Assembly: GCA_019321725.1 (NCBI GenBank)
Contig: JAGSPU010000374.1
Span: forward strand, 1 to 64,000
Length of the DNA stretch: 64,000 nucleotides
Direction: 5' to 3'
From: Paulownia fortunei
Lineage: Eukaryota > Streptophyta > Magnoliopsida > Lamiales > Paulowniaceae
Below the pieces are notes generated by a model. The model made no database searches. It worked only from the letters and a program-made list of their open reading frames with translations, and had not been told where the DNA came from. Position 1 is the first letter of the stretch. The number at the start of each line of letters is the position of its first letter. Below are positions 26,801 through 40,100 of this stretch, piece after piece. Position numbers and translations under genes: made by a program.

Positions 26801-28457
26801 GCCATCCCCACCCTTTCGCTACTCTCTCTCTTAGATTATGTATTTTAAGATGTAAAATCAAAAATCCTAACTTTTGCTACTAAAATTTCAAATACAAAAA
26901 TAGGCCACCCCCACCCCTTCGCTACCTCTCTTGTATTAAGTGTTCAGTGATATACAATACTAAAAATCCTAATTTTTGCAAATAAAATTTTAATAGTACA
27001 AATCCAAGGTTTCTACTGTCATCTCATTAGTGTCGAACATTTGTTCTGTGTTTAAGGATGTAAAATCTAATAAACTCTAGTTTTTGCTAAAAATATTTTC
27101 ATCCGACCAACTCACTAATATTCCTCTAGTGTTTTGTACTTTATGACGCATAATCCGAAAAACCCTAGTTCTTACTTTGAAAGTTTTAACAAAAAAAACA
27201 CTAGGCCACCCTCGTGCCTCGTACTCTCTGTTGTTTGTCTATTTTCAGACGCAAAATCTAAAAAACCCCAATTTCTGCAACTCAAAATTTCACATCCACC
27301 TCCCACTAACATCACTCATGTGTTTTCTTTTATAAGATATAGAATAAATAAAACCCAAATTTTGGCAATAGAACGTTTCACCATAAAATCGCCATGCCAT
27401 CCCTTCCCTTTCGCTACTCTCTCTCTTAGATTATGTATTTTATGATGTACAATCAAAAAGCCTAAGTTTTGCTACTAAAAATTTCACAATACAAAAATAG
27501 GCCACCCCCACCCATTCGCTACACTATCTTGTATTAAATGTTCCATCATGTACAAATCCAAGGCTCCCACTATCACTCATTAGTGTCGAACATTTGTTCT
27601 GTGTTTAAGGAAGTAAAATCTAATAAACCCTAGTTTTTGCTAAAAATATTTTCATCCGACCAACTCACTAATATTCCTCTAGTGTTTTGTACTTTATGAT
27701 GCATAATCCGAAAGACCGTAGTTTTACTCTGAAAATTTTAACAAAAAAACACCAGGCCACCCTCGTGCCTTGCTACTCTATGTTGTTTCTTTATTTTCAG
27801 ACACAAAATCTAAAAAATCCCAATTTCTACAACTCAAATTTTCACCTCCACCCTCCCACTAACATCTCTGATGTGTTTTCTATTATAAATATAGAATATA
27901 GAATACCCTAATTTTGGCAATAGAAAGTTTCACATAAAAAAGCCATGCCATGCCCACCCTTTCGCTACTCTCTCTCTTAGATTATGTATTTTATGATGTA
28001 AAATCAAAAAGTCCTAACTTTGCTACTGAAAATTTCACAATACAAAAAATAGGACACCCCCACCCCTTCGCTACCCTCTCTTGTATTAGTGTTCCATGAT
28101 ATACAATACTAAAAATCCTAATTTTTGCTAATAAAATTTTAATAGTACAAATCCAAGGTTTCCACTGTCATCTCATTAGTGTCAAACATTTGTTCTGTGT
28201 TTAAGGATGTAAAATCTAATAAACCCTAGTTTTTGCTAAAAAAATTTTCATCCGACCAACTCACTAATATTCCTCTAGTGTTTTGTACTTTATGATGCAT
28301 AATTCGAAAAAACCCTACTTTTACTCTAAAGTTTTAACAAAAAAAATACCAGGCCACCCTCATGCCTCGCTACTCTCTGTTGTTTCTCTATTTTCAGACA
28401 CAAAATCTAAAAAACCCCAATTTCTACAACTCAAATTTTCACCTCCACCCTTCCACT
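20823..28457 (+). repeat. Array region with units marked by a shared 44-bp m3 deletion
   Basis: Three units (20,823-21,378; 23,774-24,327; 27,308-27,860) are 553-556 bp long. Their m3 reads GTTCCATCATGTACAAATCC, skipping the CCTAATTTTTGC core. The same units also start AACATCACTCATGTG and carry CCATCCCTTCCCTTTCGC, so they are copies of one altered ancestor. They lie 5 and 6 units apart. The m4 variant CCGACCAACTCACTAATATT appears first in this region. Confidence 0.85.
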
Positions 28458-28834
28458 AACATATCTGATGTGTTTTCTATTGTAAGATATAGAATATAGA
28501 AACCCTAATTTTGGCAATAGAAAGTTTAACCATAAAAACGCCATGCCATCCCCACCCTTTCGCTACTCTCTCTCTTAGATTATGTATTTTATTATGTAAA
28601 ATCAAAAAGTCCTAACTTTTGCTACTGAAAATTTCGCAATACAAAAAAAGGCCACCCCCCCCTTCGCTACCCTCTCTAGCATTAAGTGTTCTCTGATATA
28701 CAATACTAAAAACCCTAATTTTTGCTAATAAAATTTTAATAGTACAAATCCAAGGCTTTCTACTATCATCTCATTAGTGTTAAACATTTGTTCTGTGTTT
28801 AAGGATGTAAAATCTAATAAACCCTAATTTTTGC

Positions 28835-31800
28835 TAAAAATATTTTCACCCCACGAGCTCCAAATATTCCTCTAGTGTTTTGTACTTTATGATGCATAAT
28901 TCAAAAACCCTAGTCTTTATTCCGAAAGTTTTAACACAAAAAATACCAAGCCACCCTGTGCCTTGCTACTATCTGTTATTTCTGTATTTTCATACGCAAA
29001 ATATAAAAAACCCGAATTTTTGCAACTCATATTTTCACCTCCACCCTCGCACTAACATCTCTGATGTGTTTTCTATTATAAGATATAGAATATAGAAAAC
29101 CTAAATATTGGCAATAGAAAGTTTCACCATAAAACGTCATTCCATCCCCACCCTTTCACTACTCTCTCTCTTAGATTATGTATTTTATGATTTAAAATCA
29201 AAAAGTCCTAACTTTTGCTACTGAAAATTTTACAATACAAAAATAGGTCACCCCAACCCCTTCGCTACTGTCTCCTATATTAAGTGTTGTATGATATACA
29301 ATACTAAAAATCCTAATTTTTTCTAATAAAATTTTAATAGTACAAATCCAAGGTTTCCACTGTCATCTCATTAGTGTCGAACATTTGTTCTGTATTTGAG
29401 GATGTAAAATCTAATAAACCCTAGTTTTTGCTAAAAATATTTTCATCCGACCAACTCACTAATATTCCTCTAGTGTTTTGTACTTTATGATGCATAATCC
29501 GAAAAACCCTAGTTCTTACTCTGAAAGTTTTAACAAAAAAAACAACAGGCCACCCTCGTGCCTCGCTACTCTCTGTTGTTTCTCTATTTTCAGACACAAA
29601 ATCTAAAAAATCCCAATTTCTGCAACTCTAATTTTCACCTCCACCCGCCCACTAACATCTCTGATGTGTTTTCTATTATAAAATAGAATATAGAATACCC
29701 TAATTTTGGCAATAGAAAGTTTCACCATAAAAAAGTCATGTCATCCCCACCCTTTCGCTACTCTCTCTCTTAGATTATGTATTTTAAGATGTAAAATCAA
29801 AAATTCCTAACTTTTGCTACTGAAAATTTCAAATACAAAAATAGGCCACCCCCACCCCTTCGCTACCCTCTCTTGTTTTAAGTGTTCAGTGATATACAAT
29901 ACTAAAAATCCTAATTTTTGCTAATAAAATTTTAATAGTACAAATCCAAGGTTTCTACTGTCATCTCATTAGTGTCGAACATTTGTTCTGTGTTTAAGGA
30001 TGTAAAATCTAATAAACCCTAGTTTTTGCAAAAAATATTTTCATCCGACCAACTCACTAATATTCCTCTAGTGTTTTGTACTTTATGATGCATAATCCGA
30101 AAAACCCTAGTTCTTACTCTGAAAGTTTTAACAAAAAAACACCAGGCCACCCTCGTGCCTCGCTACTCTCTGTTGTTTCTCTATTTTCAGACACAAAATC
30201 TAAAAAACCCCAATTTCTACAACTCAAATTTTCACCTCCACCCTCCCAGTAACATCTCTGATGTGTTTTCTATTATAAGATACAGAATATAGAATACCCT
30301 AATTTTGGTAATAGAAAGTTTCAACATAAAAAAACCATGCCATCCCCACCCTTTCGCTACTCTCTCTCTTAGATTATGTATTTTATGATGTAAAACAAAA
30401 AGTCCTAACTTTTGCTACTGAAAATTTCACAATACAAAAATAGGACACCCCCACCCCTTCGCTACCCTCTCTTGTATTAAGTGTTCCATGATATACAATA
30501 CTAAAAATCCTAATTTTTGCTAATAAAATTTTACTAGTACAAATCCAAGGTTTCCACTGTCATCTCATTAGTGTCGAACATTTGTTCTGTATTTAAGAAT
30601 GTAAAATCAAATAATCCCTAGTTTTTGCTAAAAATATTTTCATCCGACCAACTCACTAATATTCCTCTAGTGTTTTGTACTTTATGATGCATAATTCGAA
30701 AAACCTTACTTCTTACTCTGTAAGTTTTAACAAAAAAAACACACAGGCCACCCTTATGCCTCGCTACACTCTGTTGTTTCTCTATTTTCAGACACAAAAT
30801 CTAAAAACCGCAATTTCTACAACTCAAATTTTCATCCACCCTTCTACTAACATATCTGATGTGTTTTCTATTATAAGATATAGAATATAGAATACCCTAA
30901 TTTTGGCAATAGAAAGTTTCACCATAAAAACCATGCCATCCCCACCCTTTCGCTACTCTGTCTCTTAGATTATGTATTTTATGATTTAAAATCAAAATGT
31001 CCTAACTTTTGCTACTGAAAATATTACAATACAAAAATAGGCTACCCCAACCCCTTCGCTACTCTCTCCTATTTTAAGTGTTCTATGATATACAATACTA
31101 AAATTCCTAATTTTTGCTAATAAAATTTTAATAGTACAAATCCAAGGTTTCCACTGTCATCTCATTAGTGTCGAACATTTGTTCTGTATTTAAGAATGTA
31201 AAATCTAATAATCCCTAGTTTTTGCTAAAAATATTTTCATCCGACCAACTCACTAAATTCCTCTAGTGTTTTGTACATTATGATCATAATCCAAAAAACC
31301 CTAGCTTTTATTCCGAAACTTTTAACACAAAAAACACCAGGCCACCCTTGTGCCTCGCTACTCACTGTTGTTTCTGTATTTTTAAACGCAAAATCTAAAA
31401 AACCCCAATTTCTACAACTCAAATTTTCACCTTCACCCTCCCACTAACATCTCTGATGTGTTTTCTATTATTTGATATAGAATATAGAAGACCTTAATTT
31501 TGGCAATAGAAAGTTACACCATAAAAACGCCATGCCATCCCACCTTTCGCTACTTCTCTCTCTTAGATTATGTATTTTATGATGTAAAATCAAAAAGTCC
31601 TAACTTTTGCTACTGAAAATTTCACAATACAAAAAAGGCCACCCCCACCCCTTCGCTACCCTCTCTTATATTAAGTGTTCTATGATTTACAATACTAGCA
31701 ACCCTAATTTTTGCTAATAAAATTTTAATAGTACAAATCCAAGGCTTCTACTATCATCTCATTAGTGTCGAACATTTGGTCTATGTTTAAGGATGTAAAA

Positions 31801-34800
31801 TCTAATAAACCCTAGTTTTTGCTAAAAATATTTTCACCCCACTAGCTCACTAATATTCCTCAGTGTTTGTACTTCCTGATTCATAATCTAAAAACCCTAA
31901 TTTTTACTCTGAAAGTTTTAAAAAAAAAATAGGAGGCCTCCCTCGCTACTCTCTGTTGTTTCAATATTTTCAGACACAAAATCTAAAAAATCCCAATTTC
32001 TACAACTCAAATTTTCACCTCCACCCTCCCACTAACATCTCTGATGTGTTTTCTTTTATAAGATATAGAATAAAGCAAACCCAAATTTTGGCAATAGAAC
32101 GTTTCACCATAAAATCGCCATGCCATCCCCATTCTTTCGCTACTCTCTCTCTTAGATTATGTATTTTATGATGTAAAATAAAAAGTCCTAAATTTTGCTG
32201 CTGAAAATTTCACAATACAAAAATAGGCCACCCCACCCCTTCGCTACTCTCTCTTGTATTAAGTGTTCTACGATATATGATACTAAAAATCCAAATTTTT
32301 GCTAATAAAATTTTAATGTACAATCCAAGGTTTCTACTGTCATCTCATTAATGTCGAACATTTGTTCTGTATTTAAGGATGTAAAATCTAATAAACCCTA
32401 GTTTTTGCTAAAAGTATTTTCACTCTACCAGCTCGCAATATTCCTCTATTGTTTTGTACATTATGATGCATAACACAAAAAACACCAAGCCTCCCTCGTG
32501 CCTCGCTACTCTCTGTTGTTTCTGTATTTTAAGACGCAAAATCTAAAAACCCCAATTTTTGCAACTCAAATTTTCACCTCCACCCTCCCACTAACATCTC
32601 TGATGTGTTTTCTATTATAAGACATAGAATATAGAAAATCCTAATTTTGGTAATAGAAAGTTTTACCATAAAAACACCATGCCATCCCCACCTTTCTCTA
32701 CTCTATCTCTTAGATTATGTATTTTATGATATAAAATCAAAAAGTCCTAACTTTTGCTACTGAAAATTTCATAATACAAAAAAAGGCCACCACCCCTTCG
32801 CTAATCTCTCTTGTATTAAGTGTTCTATGATATATAATACTAAAAATCCTATTTTTGCTAATAAAATTTTAATAGTACAAATCCAAGGTTTCTTCTGTCA
32901 TCTCATTAGTGTCGAACATTTGTTCTGTATTTAAGATGTAAAATCTAATAAACCCTAGTTTTTGCTAAAAATCTTTTCATCCCACCAGCTCACTAATATT
33001 CCTCTAGTGTTTTGTACTTTATGATGCATAATCCAAAAATCCTAGTTTTACACTGAAAGTTTTAACAAAAAAAACACCAGGCCACCCTCGTGCCTCGCTA
33101 TTTTTATTGTTTTTATATTTTCAACACAAAATCTAAAAAACCCCAATTTCTGTAACTCAAATTTTCACCTCCACCCCCCACTAAATCTCTGATGTGTTTT
33201 CTATTATAAGATATAGAATACAAAAATCCTACTTTTGGCAATAGAAGTTCACCATAAAACGCCATGCTATCCCCACCCTTTCGCTACTCTTTCTTAATTA
33301 TGTATTTTATGATGTAAAATCGAAAAGTCCTAACTTTTGCTACTGAAAATTTCACAATACAAAAGTAGGCCACCCCCACCCCTTCGCTACCTCTCTTGTA
33401 TTAAGTGTTCAGTGATATACAATACTAAAAATCCTAATTTTTGCTAATAAAATTTTAATAGTACAAATCAAGGTTTCTACTGTCATCTCATTAGTGTCGA
33501 ACATTTGTTCTGTGTTTAAGGATGTAAAATCTAATAAACCCTAGTTTTTGCTAAAAATATTTTCATCCACCAACTCACTAATATTCCTCTAGTGTTTTGT
33601 ACTTTATGATGCATAATCCGAAAAACCCTAGTTTTACTCTGAAAGTTTTAACAAAAAAAACACCAGGCCACCCTCGTGCCTCGCTACTCTCTGTTGTTTC
33701 TCTATTTTCAGACACAAAATCTAAAAAACCCCAATTTCTGCAACTCAAATTTTCACCTCCACCCTCCCACTAACATCTCAAATGTGTTTTCTATTATAAG
33801 ATATAGAATATAGAAAACCCTAATTTTGATAATAGAAAGTTTCACCATAAAAACACCATGCCATCCCCACCTTTTCTCTACTCTCTCTCTTAGATTATGT
33901 ATTTTATGATGTAAAATCAAAAAGTCCTAACTTTTGCTACTGAAAATTTCACAATACAAAAAAAGGCCACACCCACCCCTTCGCTACTCTCTCTTGTATT
34001 AAGTGTTTATGATATATAATACTAAAAACCCTAATTTTTGCTAATATAATTTTAATAGTACAAATCCAAGGTTTCTCTGTCATCTCATTAGTGTCGAACA
34101 TTTGTTCTGTGTTTAAGGATATAAAATCTAATAAACTTTAATTTTTGCTAAAAATCTTTTCATCCACCAGCTCACTAATATTCCTATAGTGTTTTGTATT
34201 TTATGATGCATAATCCAAAAAACCCTAGTTTTTACTCTGAAAATTTTAACAAAAAAAACACCAGGCCACCCTCGTGCCTCGCTACTCTCTGTTGTTTCTA
34301 TATTTTCAGACGCAAAATCTAAAAAACCCCAATTTCTATAACTCAAATTTTCACCTGCACCCCCTACTAACATCTCTGATGTGTTTTCTATTATAAGATA
34401 TAGAATTCAAAAAACCCTACTTTTGGCAATAGAAAGTTTCAATATAAAATCGCCATGCATCCCCACCCTTTCGCTACTCTCTCTCTTAGATTATGTATTT
34501 TATGATGTAAAATTAAAAAGTCCTAAGTTTTGCTACTGAAAATTTCACAATACAAAAAAAGGCCACCCCCACCCCTTCGCTACTCTCCTGCATTAAGTGT
34601 TCTACGATATATAATACTAAAAATCCTAATTTTTGCTAATAAAATTTTGATAGTACAAATCGAAGGTTTCAACTGTCATCTCATTAGTGTCGAACATTTG
34701 TTCTGTATTTAAGGATGTAAAATCTAATAAACCCTAATTTTTGCTAAAAATCTTTTTAACCCACCAGCTCACTAATATTCCTCTAGTGTTTTGTATTTTA

Positions 34801-37125
34801 TGATGCATAATCCAAAAAACCCTAGTTTTTACTCTGAAGTTTTAACAAAAAAAACAACAGGCCACCCTCGTGCCTCGCTACTCTCTGTTGTTTTTGTATT
34901 TTCAGACGCAAAATCTAAAACCCCAATTTTTGCAACTCAAATTTTCACCTCCACCCTCCCACTAACATCTCTGATGTGTTTTCTATTATAAGATATAGAA
35001 TATAGAAAATCCTAATTTTGGTAATAGAAAGTTTACCTTAAAACTCCATGCCATCCCCACCTTTCTCTACTCTATCTCTTAGATTATGTATTTTATGATG
35101 TAAAATCAAAAGTCCTAACTTTTGCTACTGAAAATTTCACAATACCAAAAAATGCCACGCCCACCCCTTCGCTACTCTTTGTTGTATTAAGTGTTCTATG
35201 ATATATAATACTAAAAACCTTAATTTTTGCTAATAAAATTTTAATAGTACAAATCCAAGGTTTCTACTGTCATCTCATTTATGTCGAACATTTGTTCTGT
35301 ATTTAAGGATGTAAAATCTAATAAATCCTAGTTTTTGCTAAAGGTATTTTCACTCCACCAGCTCGCATAAATATTCCTCTAGTGTTTTGTACATTATGAT
35401 GCATAATCCAAAAAAATCCTAGTTTTATTTTCGAAAGTTTTAACACAAAAAACACCAGGCCACCCTCGTGCCTCGCTACTCTCTTGTTTCTGTATATTCA
35501 GACGCAAAATCTAAAAAACCCCAATTTCTGCAACTCAAATTTTCACCTCCACCCTCCCACTAACATCTCTGATGTATTTTCTATTATAAGATATAGAATA
35601 TAGAAAACCTAATTTTGGCAATAGAAAGTTTCAATATAAAATCGCCATGTATCCCCACCCTTTCGCTACTCTCTCTCTTAGATTATGTATTTTATGATAT
35701 AAATTAAAAAGTCCTAAGTTTTGCTACTCAATTTCACAATACAAAAATAGGCCACCCCCACCCCTTCGCTACTCTCTCTTGTATTAAGTGTTCGATATAT
35801 AATACTAAAACTCCTAATTTTTGCTAATAAAATTTTAATAGTACAAATCCAAGGTTTCTTCTGTCATCTCATTAGTGTCGAACATTTGTTCTGTATTTAA
35901 GAATGTAAAATCTAATAAACCCTAGTTTTTGCTAAAAATATTTTCATCCCACCAGCTCACTAATATTCCTCTAGTGTTTTGTACTTTACGATGTATAATC
36001 CAAAAAACTCTAGTTTTTTACTCTGAAAGTTTTAACAAAAAAAACACCAGGCCACCTCGTGCCTTGCTACTCTCTGTTTTTTGTATTTTCAGACGCAAAA
36101 TTTAAAAACCCCAATTTTTGCAACTCAAATTTTCACCTCCACCCTCCCACTAACATCTCTGATGTGTTTTCGATTATAAGATATAGAATATAGAAAACCC
36201 TAATTTTGGTAATAGAAAGTTTCACCATAAAAACAACATGCCATCCCCACCTTTCTCTACTCTATCTCTTAGATTATGTATTTTATGATGTAAAATCAAA
36301 AAATCCTAACTTTTGCTACTAAAAATTTCACAATACAAAAAAAGGCCACCCACCCCTTCGCTACTCTTTCTTGTATTAAGTGTTCTATGATATATAATAC
36401 TAAAAACCCTAATTTTTGCTGATAAAATTTTAATAGTACAAATCCAAGGTTTCTACTGTCATCCCATTTATGTTGAACATTTGTTCTGTATTTAAGGATG
36501 TAAAATCTAAGAAACCCTAGTTTTTGCTAAAGGTATTTTCACTCCACCAGCTCGCAAATATTCCTCTAGTGTTTTGTACATTATGATGCATAATCCAAAA
36601 AATCCTAGTTTTTGTTTTGAAGTTTTAACAAAAAAAAACACCAGGCCACCCTCGTGCCTCGCTACTCTCTGTTGTTTCTGTATTTTCAGACGCAAAATCT
36701 AAAAAACCCCAATTTCTACAATTCAAATTTTCACTCCACCCTCCCACTAACATCTCTGATGTGTTTTCTATTATAAGCATAGAATATAGAAAACCCTAAT
36801 TTTGGTAATAGAATGTGTTACCATAAAAACACCATGTCATCCCCACCCTTTCTCTACTCTATCTCTTAGATTAGTATTTTATGATGTAAAATCAAAAAGT
36901 CCTAACTTTTGCTACATAAAATTTCACAATACAAAAAAAGGCCACCCTCACCCCTTCGCTACTCTCTCTTGTATTAAGTGTTCTATGATATACAATCCTA
37001 AAAACACTAATTTTGTAATAAAATTTTAATAGTACAAATCCAAGGCCACTACTATCATCTCATTAGTGTCGAACATTTGTTCGGTGTTTAAGGATATAAA
37101 ATCTAATAAACCCTAGTTTTTGCTA
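28835..37125 (+). repeat. First copy of an ~8.3-kb, 14-unit tandem block
   Basis: Unit-specific variants in this block recur in the same order in the block that follows, shifted by 8,290 bp at the start and 8,239 bp near the end. Shared rare markers include CACCCCACGAGCTCC (28,850 / 37,137), CATACGCAAAATATAAAAAA, AGAAGACCTTAATTTTGGC (31,486 / 39,757), the short unit with GCATAACACAAAAAACACC (32,465 / 40,740), TTTACACTGAAAGTTTTAAC, and TTATAAGCATAGAATATAG (36,771 / 45,010). The breakpoints fall inside m4. Confidence 0.9.
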
Positions 37126-40100
37126 AAAATATTTTCACCCCACGAGCTCCCAAATATTCCTCTAGTGTTTTGTACTTTATGATGCATAATTCAAAAAACC
37201 CTAGTCTTTATTCCGAAAGTTTTAACACAAAAAATACCAAGGCCACCCTGTGCCTTGCTACTATCTGTTATTTCTGTATTTTCATACGCAAAATATAAAA
37301 AACCCGAATTTTTGCAACTCATATTTTCACCTCCACCCTCGCACTAACATCTCTGATGTGTTTTCTATTATAAGATATAGAATATAGAAAACCTAAATAT
37401 TGGCAATAGAAAGTTTCACCATAAAACGTCATTCCATCCCCACCCTTTCACTACTCTCTCTCTTAGATTATGTATTTTATGATTTAAAATCAAAAAGTCC
37501 TAACTTTTGCTACTGAAAAATTTACAATACAAAAATAGGTCACCCCACCCCTTCGCTACTGTCTCCTATATTAAGTGTTGTATGATATACAATACTAAAA
37601 ATCCTAATTTTTGCTAATAAAATTTTAATAGTACAAATCCAAGGTTTCACTGTCATCTCATTAGTGTCGAACATTTGTTCTGTATTTGAGGATGTAAAAT
37701 CTAATAAACCCTAGTTTTTGCTAAAAATATTTTCATCCACCAACTCACTAATATTCCTCTAGTGTTTTTGTACTTTATGATGCATAATCGAAAAACCCTA
37801 GTTCTTACTCTGAAAGTTTTAACAAAAAAAACAACAGGCCACCCTCGTGCCTCGCTACTCTCTGTTGTTTCTCTATTTTCAGACACAAAATCTAAAAAAT
37901 CCCAATTTCTGCAACTCTAATTTTCACCTCCACCGCCCACTAACATCTCTGATGTGTTTTCTATTATAAAATATAGAATATAGAATACCCTAATTTTGGC
38001 AATAGAAAGTTTCACCATAAAAATCATGTCCCCACCCTTTCGCTACTCTCTCTCTTAGATTATGTATTTTAAGATGTAAAATCAAAAATGCTACTGAAAA
38101 ATTTAAAAATAGGCCACCCCACCCCTTCGCTACTCTCTTGTTTAAGTGTTCAGTGATATACAATACTAAAAATCCTAATTTTTGCTAATAAAATTTTAAT
38201 AGTACAAATCCAAGGTTTCTACTGTCATCTCATTAGTGTCGAACATTTGTTCTGTGTTTAAGGATGTAAAATCTAATAAACCCTAGTTTTTGCAAAAAAT
38301 ATTTTCATCCGACCACTCACTAATATTCCTCTAGTGTTTTGTACTTTATGATGCATAATCCGAAAAACCCTAGTTCTTACTCTGAAAGTTTTAACAAAAA
38401 AACACCAGGCCACCCTCGTGCCTCGCTACTCTCTGTTGTTTCTCTATTTTCAGACACAAAATCTAAAAAACCCAATTTCTACAACTCAAATTTTCACCTC
38501 CACCCTCCCAGTAACATCTCTGATGTGTTTTCTATTATAAGATACAGAATATAGAATACCCTAATTTTGGTAATAGAAAGTTTCAACATAAAAAAACCAT
38601 GCCATCCCCACCCTTTCGCTACTCTCTCTCTTAGATTATGTATTTTATGATGTAAAAACAAAAAGTCCTAACTTTTGCTACTGAAAATTTCACAATACAA
38701 AAATAGGACACCCCCACCCCTTCGCTACCCTCTCTTGTATTAAGTGTTCCATGATATACAATACTAAAAATCCTAATTTTTGCTAATAAAATTTTACTAG
38801 TACAAATCCAAGGTTTCCACTGTCATCTCATTAGTGTCGAACATTTGTTCTGTATTTAAGAATGTAAAATCAAATAATCCCTAGTTTTTGCTAAAAATAT
38901 TTTCATCCACCAACTCACTAATATTCCTCTAGTGTTTTGTACTTTATGATGCATAATTCGAAAAAACCTTACTTCTTACTCTGTAAGTTTTAACAAAAAA
39001 AAACACCAGGCCACCCTTATGCCTCGCTACACTCTGTTTGTTTCTCTATTTTCAGACACAAAAATCTAAAAACCGCAATTTCTACAACTCCAATTTTCAT
39101 CTCCACCCTTCTACTAACATATCTGATGTGTTTTCTATTATAAGATATAGAATATAGAATACCCTAATTTTGGCAATAGAAAGTTTCACCATAAAACACC
39201 ATGCCATCCCCACCCTTTCGCTACTCTGTCTCTTAGATTATGTATTTTATGATTTAAAATCAAAATGTCCTAACTTTTGCTACTGAAAATATTACAATAC
39301 AAAAATAGGCTACCCCAACCCCTTCGCTACTCTCTCCTATTTTAAGTGTTCTATGATATACAATACTAAAATTCCTAATTTTTGCTAATAAAATTTTAAT
39401 AGTACAAATCCAAGGTTTCCACTGTCATCTCATTAGTGTCGAACATTTGTTCTGTATTTAAGAATGTAAAATCTAATAATCCCTAGTTTTTGCTAAAAAT
39501 ATTTTCATCCGACCAACTCACTAACATTCCTCTAGTGTTTTGTACATTATGATCCATAATCCAAAAAACCCTAGCTTTTATTCCGAAACTTTTAACACAA
39601 AAAACACAGGCCACCCTTGTGCCTCGCTACTCACTGTTGTTTCTGTATTTTTAAACGCAAAATCTAAAAAACCCCAATTTCTACAACTCAAATTTTCACC
39701 TTCACCCTCCCACTAACATCTCTGATGTGTTTTCTATTATTTGATATAGAATATAGAAGACCTTAATTTTGGCAATAGAAAGTTACACCATAAAACGCCA
39801 TGCCATCCCCACCCTTTCGCTACTCTCTCTCTTAGATTATGTATTTTATGATGTAAAATCAAAAAGTCCTAACTTTTGCTACTGAAAATTTCACAATACA
39901 AAAAAAGGCCACCCCCACCCCTTCGCTACCCTCTCTTATATTAAGTGTTCTATGATTTACAATACTAGCAACCCTAATTTTTGCTAATAAAATTTTAATA
40001 GTACAAATCCAAGGCTTCTACTATCATCTCATTAGTGTCGAACATTTGGTCTATGTTTAAGGATGTAAAATCTAATAAACCCTAGTTTTTGCTAAAAATA

